Shown one piece after another: positions 55,901 through 64,000 of a stretch of DNA of 64,000 bases. This DNA is from Myotis daubentonii (taxonomy: Eukaryota; Chordata; Mammalia; Chiroptera; Vespertilionidae): NCBI RefSeq assembly GCF_963259705.1, contig NC_081852.1, forward strand, positions 63,879,500-63,943,499, given 5' to 3'. The notes beneath the pieces are model-generated. The model made no database searches, was not told the DNA's origin, and was given only the letters and a program-made list of their open reading frames with translations. The stretch's first letter is position 1. Each line of letters opens with the position of its first letter. A program made the translations under genes and the position numbers.

Positions 55901-58900
55901 CGATGCTCTATCTACTGAGCCAAACCAGTTAAGGCAAGATATGCATTTCTTTTTTTCTTTTTTTTTTTTTAACTGTAACTTGAAATTTTTTTTTATTTCA
56001 GAGGTGAAGGGAGAAAGGTAGGGAGATAGAAACATCAATGATGAGAATCACTGATTGGCTGCCTCCTGCATGCCCCCTACTGGGGGGGATCGAGCCTGCA
56101 ACCCGGGCATGTGCCCTTGGCTGGAATTGAACCTGGGACCCTTCAGTCCACAGGCTGACGCTCTATCCACTGAGTCAAACCGGCTAGGGGAAGGTACGAA
56201 TTTCTTAATTCGAGCCTCTCTTTAAGGAATCAGCTTAATGAAAATAATACTTATATAAAGAGAATCACTTGGACTTAAAAGTGCTTGTCATTTAAATACT
56301 ATGTTGTACATTGTTTCTCTTTCGTGAGAAGAGAAACTGGGAGGATAAAAAATGCTTATAAGCCAGGGAGATAAAGAATATTTTTGATAAGCAAATCAGG
56401 TTGAAACAAATTGAGCAAGACTAGACTTTGCCCTAACATGAGCAAAAGATGGCCTGAGTTTTTCTATGATAAATATAAAAAGAACTAGTCTGTGCCAACA
56501 GTATTTTATCATATACCTAATTTTAATCCTTTGTCAAACATCATGAAATATGTTTAAATAGTTATGAGAAGTTCTGCATGGGGAAGATGAGGATGGTTCT
56601 TGAACCAATATTAATACATTATTATTAACCAAAGTCTGTAGTTTAAGATTCACTCATGTTGTACATCCCATGAATTTTGACAAATTTATGACAAGAGTCC
56701 CTTATTATAATCATCAGATCTTTTGCCCACTTTTAATTGGGTTGTTAGTGTTGATAATTGTAGTTGGTTTTAATTTTTTTTGCTTAGGATCCATTTTAAT
56801 TTTTGTGAAAGGTGTAAGGTCTGTGCCTAGACTTATTTTGCATGTGGCTCCCAGTTGTTACAGCACCATTTGCTGAAAGACCATCCTTTCTCCAGTGAGT
56901 TCCCTTTGCTCCTTTGCCCAAGATCAGTTGACTGTGTATGGATCTACTTCTGGCTTTGGACTCTGTTCCCTTGATCTAGGTCTGTTCTCTCTCCACTGTT
57001 CAATTACTCTAGTTTTATAGTAAGTTTTAAAAGTCTGGTAGTGTCAGTCCTCTGACTTTTTCTCCTTTAACACTGTTTTATTCTGAGTATTTTGCCTTTC
57101 CAGATAAACTTTAGGATCCTTTTGTTGAGCTCCACAAATAACTTGCTCAGATTTTGATTAGGATTCATTGACTCGAAAAATCAAGTTGGGAAGAAGTAAT
57201 ATCTTAACAATATTCATCTTCTTATAAATGAACAAGGATTATCTCTTCATTTATTTACACCTTTGATTTCTTTCATCTGAGATTTGTAGTTTTCCTCATA
57301 TAGATTTTGTACATATTTTGTTAGATTTATACCTAATTATTTCTTTTGTCTTTTTTTTCTGGTGCTAATGCTATAATTGGTGATTAGTTCCAAGATATTT
57401 TTATTGATTCTTTGGGATTTTTCTTTTGGCCAATCATGTCATTTGTGAATGACAATTTTATTTTTTTCCTTCCCAATATGTATACCTTTTATTCCTTTTT
57501 TTATTTACATTAACCCTTTGCGGTCGTATTAAATTTGGACATGGGTGTCGTACTGGTCGGAATTAATTTCCATGAAAGAGTAGTGATACATAACATGCAA
57601 GATTATGAAGGATAAACAAGATTTATTAATTCTTTTTTGGAACTACGTCACTACTAGTAGAATCGCTACAAACGTTATCACTTTCTATGTCAGAGTCAGT
57701 ATTCAAGGTGCCAAAATAAAACTCTTCATCGTTACTTTCAGCTTCGCAGTCCACTTCTTTCAGTAACTTTCTTTTTGCCATTTTGGAGTATTATTTTGAA
57801 ATATCTTTTTTTAAAATATATTTTATTGATTTTTTTACAGAGAAGAAGTGAGAGAGATAGTTAGAAACATCAATGAGAGAGTAACATCGATCAGCTGCCT
57901 CCTGCACACCTCCCACTGGGGATGTGCCCGCAACCCAGGTACGTGCCCTTGACCGGAATCGAACCTGGGACCCTTCAGTCCACAGGCCAACGCTCTATCC
58001 ACTGAGCCAAACCAGTTTCTGCTATTTTGAAATATCTTAACAAGCGAGAATGTCTAATTACAGTTAAATGTAATTTGTAAAGCTTTATTTGAAATTCTGT
58101 GAAGTATCTCCGAAGCTTGTCGATTTCTTCACTCTCAAAAGGTGACTGACTCGCCACTGTGTTTTGCATGGCGAGTGTGGAACGACTGCATTTGTTTATA
58201 TTGAGTTTCGGTATCTCCGATTTGTCGGGGCAATGTTTTGGTTCGTGACAAGGTTGCTTAGACACTTAAGAGCTTTCAGAGAAATTATGAACTGATACAT
58301 GAATGAATAGAGTTAAGATTCGTATGGTTCCTTGCTGTGGTGGCTGAGAACAGACATACGACTGGAACGGTACAAAGCTTTGGTGGCTGAGAGTAGACAA
58401 ATGACCGCAAAGGGTTAATTGCTTTTGTAAGGTTAAACCAGCTTTGCTTAACTGAAATAAGTTCTACTTGGTGGTGGTATATAATTCTTTTATACAGTGT
58501 TTGATTCCATTTACTAATATTTTATTGAAGATCTTTGCATCTATGTTCACTTGAGATATTGGTCTAGTTTTCCTTTCTTGTAATGTCTTTGTTTTTTGTT
58601 TTTTTAAAAAAAATATATTTTATTGAGTTTTTACAGAGAGGAAGGGAGAAGAATAGTTAGAAACATCGATGAGAAACATCGATCAGCTTCCCCTTGCACA
58701 CCACCACTGGGGATGTGCCCACAACCAAGGTACATGCCCTTGACCGGAATCGAACCCAGGACCCTTCAGTCCGCAGGCCAATGCTCTATCCACTGAGCCA
58801 AACCAGTCAGGGCTGTCTTTGGTTTTTGAATTAGGGTAATGCTGGCCTCATAGAATTAGAAAATTCCTTTTTCTGCTATTTTCTGGAAAACACTATAGAG

Positions 58901-61808
58901 TTGGTAGAATGTCTTAAATGTTTGATAGAATTCATCAGTGAATTCATCTGGCCTGGTGCTGTTTTCATAGATTATTAATTATTGATTCCATTTCTTTAGA
59001 TATAGGTCTATTCAAATGATCTACTTCTGTAGATGTGGGGTTTCTACTTCTGTAGATTATGTCTTTCAAATAATTGATCCATTTCTTCTAGGTTATCATA
59101 CGTATGGGCATAGAGTTGTTTGTAGTACTATTCCTTTATTATCCTTTTAATGTCTATAGCAGGGGTGGGCAAACTTTTTGACTCGAGGGCCACAATGGGT
59201 TCTTAAACTGGACCGGAGGGCTGGAACAAAAGCATGGATGGAGAGTTTGTGTGAACTAATATAAATTCAAAGTAAACATCATTACATAAAAGGGTACGGT
59301 TTGGGGTTTTTTTTTTAGTTTTATTCATTTCAAACGGGCCGGATTCGGCCCGCGGGCTGTAGTTTGCCCACGGGTGGTCTATAGAATCAGTAGTGATGGT
59401 CCTTCATTCATTTATGACATTGATAATTTCTTCTCTAGTTTTTTCTTAATTAGCCGTACTAGAGTTTTATCAATTTTATTGGTCTTTTCAAAGAATTGGC
59501 TTTTGGTTTTCTTTATTGATTTCCTGTATTCAACTTCATTTATTTTTGCTTTTTGTTTTTTGCTTATTATGGATTTAATTTGCTCTTCTTTTTATAGTTT
59601 CCTAGGGGCTTAGATTGATTTGAGATCGTATTTTAATTATATGCATTCAGTACTATAAATTTCCCTCTAAGCACTGCTCTTGCTGCATTCCATGTTTTGG
59701 CAAGTTGTATTTTCATGTTCATTTAGTTCAAAATAGTTCTCAATTTCTCTTGAAACTTCTTTGACTCAAATGTTATTTAGAAGTGTGTTTAATCTCAAGC
59801 ATTTTGGTATTCTTCGGCTACCTTTGTTAGTAGTTTTATTTCACTATGATCTAAGAGCATACTTTATATTATTTCTATTCTTTTGTTAAGGTGTTTATGA
59901 CCCAGAATATGGTCTGTTTTGGCCAATGTTTCATGTGAGCTTGAGAATGTATATTCTGCTGTTCAATGAACTATTCTAAGGATGTCAGATCCAGTTGATT
60001 GATGGTATTGAGTTCAATTATGTCCTTATTGAGTTAATGCCTGATGGATCTGTGAATTACTGACAGGAAGTGGTGATGTTTCTATAACAGTGAATTCATC
60101 GATTTCTCCTTGCAATTTTCACTTTTTGCCTCACATATTTTGCCACTCTGTGCAAGGTACGTACACATTAAGGACTGTTACGTGTTCTTGGAGAATTGAT
60201 CCCTGTATTATGTAATGTACCTTTTTATCCCTAATTTTCCTTGCTCTGATGGTTTACATTGTCTGAAATTAATGTAGCTACTCCGGCCTTGTTTTGATTA
60301 GTGTTAATTTATCTTTCTTTGCCTCTTCACTTTTATCTGTTTATAAATTTTTTTTTTTTTTTTCCGGGGGAAGGACGGGGGGAGGGGTCAGGAGGAACGG
60401 GGTGCGGGAAAGATCCGCCGGGGCCGCCGGCACGGCCGGGCATTTTTTTTTTATTTTTTTTTATTTTCCAGGTTCCGCGTAGGTTCTGTCTTCTCGGCTC
60501 TCTTCTAAGTTATCTTATCTGTTTATAAATTTAAATGGGTGTTTTGGGTAGATAATATATAGTTGGGCCTTTTAAAAATCTAGTTTGATAGTCATTTTAT
60601 TTTTTTATAGTCATTTTATTAATAATGTTTAAAGTGATTAAAAATTTGATATAATTGGAATAATTAAAAACAAAGTTAACTGTCTGTTGCTGGCAATTTA
60701 AAAATTAAAGGACATTCTAATATGTCCTTATTGGTAGGTGTCATAGTTTCCCAAGAAGGGGAAACTAAATGAAGGTTTGTATTTTCTCATTTGGGCCTCA
60801 AAGATAAAAACTGTGTCTGATCTTCAGCAAAATACATTATTTTTTAAAATATATTTTATTGAATTTTTTTTTTTTTTTTTTTTGTAACACCCTGGAAGCA
60901 CCTGCCTCGCCTTGGTCCCTTCCTTCCATCACTGCTTCTGCCTGAGGCTTTTTTTTTTTTTTTTTTTTTTACAAAGGGAGAGCGTTAGAGAGATAAACAT
61001 CCATCAGCTGCCTCCTGCACACCCCCTCCTGGGGATGTGCCCGCAACCAAGGTACATGCCCTTCACCGGAATCGAACCCGGGACCCTTGAGTCCACAGGC
61101 TGATGCTCTATCCACTGAGCAACACCGGTCAGGGCAAAATAAAGGTATTTAGGAACTGCTGTGCTACGTTAAGTCCAGACGTAGTATTTGTTGATCTCTT
61201 TTCCTCTTCAATTCACTGTAATCACCTTTCTTCCTCCTGTTTGAACTAGTTGTCTGCTTTCTTCGCCGTGAACTGTAAGGATTAAGGGAGTAAAACATGC
61301 CTAGGCCTTGGGATTTATCATCGTTCGAGATGAGCCCGGGGGGCCGGCTTAGGGGTGGGATGGGTGGGACCCCAGAAGGACAGTGAGTGGACTGGGCTGC
61401 CTCGGCCCTGGCCCGCCTCTCGGCACTGGGCACGGCATCCTGCGCTACAGTCCCAGCCCTTCGTGCACTGAGAGCCGAGCCGGAAGAGTGGGAAAGCACA
61501 TGTTCCAAGCGAAGAGGATGGATGGAGTCTGAGGACCACGGTCTCTAGCGAGGGGCCGGGGCCTGCACACTGGCTGCACCCGCACAGCACCCCGTTTTGT
61601 TCCGTGTGTCCTGACAGCCGCCCTCGGCGAGGACCTGGACCTCCGCACCCGGCGGGCGCGGGGCGGGCGTTGAAATGGGCCTGAGGTCCACCCGTTTCTC
61701 CAGCTCCGTGGTCCCTGTCCCAGCGCCGCACTGCGATGAGCTTAGAGGGGCCCGGGCAACGGGCGGCGCTGGCGGCGGGAGGCCCGCGGGCTCACTGTTC
61801 AAGGACAT
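52271..61808 (-). CDS. Gene divergent from ATE1 (Dfa-type candidate), four-exon model
   Basis: I assembled this gene from the sequence: exons 61796-61808, 61226-61272, 54808-54882 and 52271-52945 on the minus strand, with GT-AG junctions and matching phases (1, 0, 0). The product is 269 residues, beginning MSLNIHGEESRQ. It is basic and mainly charged, with a helical, probably coiled-coil stretch (RAKTKQHQLAWLQEQMQRHR onward) and a conserved-looking EDAWEYFMLPKRDFGK block. No signal peptide, membrane segment or known domain is apparent. It starts 514 bp from the ATE1 exon-1 ATG on the opposite strand. Mouse Ate1 has a bidirectional promoter driving an opposite gene called Dfa, and the position fits, but I cannot confirm identity. 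Function is unknown. Additional exons in the long introns are possible. Confidence 0.62.
52281..52291 (-). terminator. AATAAA poly(A) signals overlapping the coding end
   Basis: On the minus strand the last codons (ENKIKTF) contain two overlapping AATAAA hexamers, 8-18 bases before the stop. If used, cleavage would fall just after the stop codon, giving an extremely short 3' UTR. I found no other AATAAA in the next 200 bases downstream on that strand. Confidence 0.4.
52946..54807 (-). other. Intron 3 of the divergent gene
   Basis: GC-moderate intron, C/T-rich on the plus strand, with old L2/L3-like texture (for example 54480-54620) and a C run at 54570-54587. No young repeats or further exons are recognised. 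Confidence 0.4.
54808..54882 (-). CDS. Divergent gene exon 3 (75 bp)
   Basis: Acceptor GACCTTCTAG before 54882 and donor GTGAGG from 54807. Encodes 25 residues starting IGLGQNTPDPQIAVCSQSPR in phase 0 at both ends, so it could be skipped without a frameshift. Confidence 0.6.
55541..55735 (-). mobile_element. HeliBat-type non-autonomous Helitron
   Basis: On the minus strand it begins TATATAAAAGGCTAATATGC and ends CCCTCTAG, with GTGCACTAACCACCAGGGGG inside. These are hallmarks of the HeliBat family, restricted to vesper bats. CTAG is the expected Helitron 3' end. A Ves SINE lies immediately beside it. Confidence 0.8.
55737..55937 (-). mobile_element. Ves SINE
   Basis: Reverse copy from GATTTTTATTAATTTCAGAG to GAGCCAAACCAGTTAAGGC, adjacent to the HeliBat. 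Confidence 0.88.
55975..56190 (-). mobile_element. Ves SINE
   Basis: Reverse copy from TTTTTTTTATTTCAGAGGTG to GAGTCAAACCGGCTAGGG. Confidence 0.86.
56640..57509 (-). mobile_element. L1 fragment, ORF2 3' part
   Basis: The plus strand reads as antisense L1 ORF2: TTTTGCCCACTTTTAATTGG, GTGTAAGGTCTGTGCC, CAGCACCATTTGCTGAAAGA, TTGTACATATTTTGTTAGAT. Open frames are broken. It continues beyond the piggyBac at 58419. Confidence 0.8.
57631..57783 (-). pseudogene. piggyBac transposase N-terminal remnant peptide
   Basis: A short minus-strand frame with ATG near 57781 reads MAKRKLLKEVDCEAESNDEE and then an acidic stretch with DSDIESD, typical of the N-terminus of piggyBac transposases. It stops after about 49 codons, just before an AATAAA. 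The catalytic domain is absent. Whether it is translated is unknown; it may be a simple internal-deletion product. Confidence 0.55.
57800..58017 (-). mobile_element. Ves SINE inside the piggyBac element
   Basis: Reverse copy flanked by ATTTTGAAATATCTT on both sides, showing it landed after the piggyBac. Confidence 0.9.
58604..58816 (-). mobile_element. Ves SINE
   Basis: Reverse copy in the L1 from AAAAAATATATTTTATTGAG to GAGCCAAACCAGTCAGGGC. Confidence 0.88.
59160..59376. mobile_element. Non-autonomous hAT element with perfect 8-bp target duplication
   Basis: Starts CAGGGGTGGGCAAACTTTTT and ends with the inverse TAGTTTGCCCACGGGTG, flanked by GTCTATAG at 59152-59159 and 59377-59384. Internal GGCCGGATTCGGCCCGCGGG is characteristic. 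No coding capacity. Confidence 0.92.
60351..60514 (-). mobile_element. Retroposed rRNA-like fragment with 18-bp target duplication
   Basis: A 164-bp GC-rich insert in AT-rich L1 sequence, flanked by perfect 18-bp copies of TTATCTGTTTATAAATTT (60333-60350 and 60515-60532). A T run at 60351-60363 is the poly(A) tail of a minus-strand insert. The minus-strand core (CCCCGGCGGATCTTTCCCGC, CCCGTTCCTCCTGACCCCTC) resembles a 28S rRNA expansion segment as I recall it. Upstream of it is an A-rich stretch and a different sequence (AGAACCTACGCGGAACCTGG), suggesting a chimera. Confidence 0.7.
60843..61136 (-). mobile_element. Ves SINE with internal insertion
   Basis: Reverse copy split by about 85 bases between two T runs (60863-60883 and 60949-60970). 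The body ends GAGCAACACCGGTCAGGGC. The insert TAACACCCTGGAAGCACCTG and following sequence is not Ves. Confidence 0.8.
61226..61272 (-). CDS. Divergent gene exon 2 (47 bp)
   Basis: A good acceptor (CTTAATCCTTACAG) before 61272 and the donor GTGATT from 61225. In the frame required by the next exon it reads HGEESRQLVQTGGRK with no stop. Another frame is also open across this exon, so the reading depends on the splice model. Confidence 0.55.
61796..61808 (-). CDS. Divergent gene exon 1 (13 coding bases)
   Basis: ATG at 61806-61808 encodes MSLN plus one base, followed by the donor GTGAGC at 61795. An in-frame TAG lies upstream, so this is the first ATG of its frame. Position -3 is A, a favourable context. 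It was chosen because only an exon ending in phase 1 fits the next acceptor. Confidence 0.5.
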
Positions 61809-62321
61809 TCTTTTAAAGAAACGTCTCAAAAATCGTATTGAAAAAGCTGGACTTGCTTTCTTCTCAAGCTATGGTGCCGCTGGCTCGCAGGGGCCCGGCA
61901 GCGGCGGGCTCGGCCGGTCCCGTTAGAAGCGGCCAGTGGTCGGGCCACCTCCCGGCCGTGGGCGGGTCCAGTCCCCGGCACCCACGCGCCCGCTGGTTGG
62001 CAAGCGCTCGAGTGGCCACATGGCGGCCGGCGACGATCGGGACGCTCACCTTCCCACCGCCCCGCGGGACCCGTCTCCGCGTCACGGGCGGCCGTCGGAG
62101 GAGCGCGATGGCGAAGGCGCTGGTGCGCGGCTTCCTTCCCGCCGACGCGCCGCGCGTCCCGGCCGCAGGGACGGCCCCGGAAGAGGCGCGGGCAGCGGCC
62201 AGGGACGCACCGGCTGCCGCGCTCGCCTTCCCGCCACGCTCGCCGCCCCGCCGCGGGCCCCGCGCTGCGCTGAGTCGCCGGCGCCAGGAGGCGTGGCCGG
62301 CGCGCCTAGCCGGCGGCGGCC
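61809..62321. promoter_or_regulatory. Bidirectional CpG-island promoter of ATE1 and the divergent gene
   Basis: 513 bp between the ATG of the minus-strand gene and the ATG of the upstream ATE1 first exon, very CpG-dense and without a TATA box. The head-to-head layout matches the bidirectional promoter described for mouse Ate1. Start sites are not located. Confidence 0.6.
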
Positions 62322-62406
62322 ATGGCCTCGGTGGTGGAATACAAGGGGCTCAAGGCCGGCTACCACTGCGGCTACTGCGACTCCGCGGCGGGCAAGGCGT
62401 CCTGCG
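62322..62406 (+). CDS. ATE1: ATE1 alternative first coding exon (upstream)
   Basis: ATE1 transfers Arg from arginyl-tRNA to N-terminal Asp, Glu or oxidised Cys, marking proteins for the N-degron pathway or altering their function. This exon encodes MASVVEYKGLKAGYHCGYCD and eight more residues, with donor GTGAGT from 62407 and an end in phase 1. The CGYC pair belongs to the conserved N-terminal cysteines reported to bind an iron-sulfur cluster. Mouse Ate1 is known to use alternative first exons starting in this way. The remaining exons are beyond the right edge. Confidence 0.9.
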
Positions 62407-62640
62407 GTGAGTGTCCGCCTCGCGTCCCGCCCGGCCAGCCCCGCGCCGGGAGCGCACCGCCGCTCCCACTCCCGCGTCCCCTCCCCCTCGCTTCTCCCCG
62501 GACCGTCTCCCCTCGCTCCGTCCTCGCCTCACCCTCACCGAAGATGGCGGCCCCGGTCCGGGAAGGGGCAGCAGTAGCCGATGACTGCCCGCCCGGGGCC
62601 AAGATGGCGCGGGCGACGTCAGCGCCTTCGCCTAGGGGCG

Positions 62641-64000
<1,360 letters not shown>

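Larger units (their letters stand above)
57514..58414 (-). mobile_element. Non-autonomous piggyBac element flanked by TTAA
   Basis: 901 bp with terminal inverted repeats CCCTTTGCGGTC / GACCGCAAAGGG, directly flanked by TTAA at 57510-57513 and 58415-58418, the piggyBac target. It interrupts an L1 and is itself split by a Ves SINE. It encodes only a short acidic peptide (57631-57783, minus), not a full transposase. Confidence 0.93.
58419..60332 (-). mobile_element. L1 fragment, ORF2 central and 5' part
   Basis: Continuation of the L1 from 56640. Antisense text includes GAATTCATCTGGCCTGGTGC, ATCCATTTCTTCTAGGTTAT and AGTACTATAAATTTCCCTCT. It is interrupted by a Ves SINE and an hAT element. A further piece (about 60533-60600) follows the rRNA-like retroposon. 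Confidence 0.8.
54883..61225 (-). other. Intron 2 of the divergent gene, packed with mobile elements
   Basis: AT-rich 6.3-kb intron holding a HeliBat, five Ves SINEs, an old minus-strand L1 split by a piggyBac element, an hAT element and an rRNA-like retroposon. No additional exon is supported. Confidence 0.6.

Noticed and set aside
57975..58265. 96-codon minus-strand frame in the piggyBac element
   Set aside because: It runs into the inserted Ves SINE and, without the SINE, hits a stop soon after. It does not match the acidic N-terminal frame, so it is probably untranslated leader sequence.
61164..61508. 114-codon minus-strand frame at the divergent gene's exon 2
   Set aside because: It reads the exon in a different frame and through both splice sites. 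The splice model with matching phases explains the region better.

Overview
The window is nuclear DNA of a mammal, almost certainly a vespertilionid (vesper) bat. The evidence is the mobile-element set: about 28 copies of the tRNA-derived Ves SINE, a HeliBat-type Helitron, SPIN-type and other short hAT elements with 8-bp target duplications, a piggyBac element flanked by TTAA, old L1 and retroviral LTRs. Genes are intron-containing with GT-AG splice sites.

The gene order matches the mammalian TACC2 - NSMCE4A - ATE1 block (human 10q26.13). TACC2 is on the minus strand. Three coding exons are visible: a start exon encoding an 11-residue MGNE... N-terminus (25176-25253), a 107-bp exon (18434-18540) and a 5.2-kb exon (5496-10670). 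The exons for the C-terminal TACC coiled coil lie beyond the left edge. The giant exon carries a coding minisatellite of about 970 bp (35 TPxAQxx heptads plus TISASTVG spacers).

NSMCE4A is complete on the plus strand: ten coding exons (39594-48542, 386 codons plus stop), a 3' UTR exon and a poly(A) signal near 49490. It encodes the kleisin-like Nse4 subunit of the SMC5/6 DNA-repair complex. ATE1 (arginyl-tRNA-protein transferase) starts at the right edge with two alternative first coding exons (62322-62406 and 62942-63047), both keeping a CGYC motif and both ending in the same phase. A minisatellite with five copies of GCATTGTGGGG lies between them.

A fourth gene on the minus strand diverges from the ATE1 CpG island. 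I assembled it from four phase-compatible exons (61808, 61272, 54882, 52945 down to a stop at 52271; 269 codons). By position it fits the gene reported as divergent from Ate1 (Dfa) in mouse, but I could not verify identity. It converges on NSMCE4A.

The left half (1 to about 31.9 kb) is very GC-rich, and even old L1 copies there have become GC-rich. The right half alternates between GC-rich promoter islands and AT-rich introns full of L1, Ves, HeliBat, piggyBac and hAT insertions. No CRISPR, operon or prokaryotic feature is present. The most unusual items are the TACC2 coding VNTR, the ATE1 promoter minisatellite, the reconstructed divergent gene, a piggyBac copy encoding only an acidic N-terminal peptide, and an rRNA-like retroposon with a perfect 18-bp target duplication.
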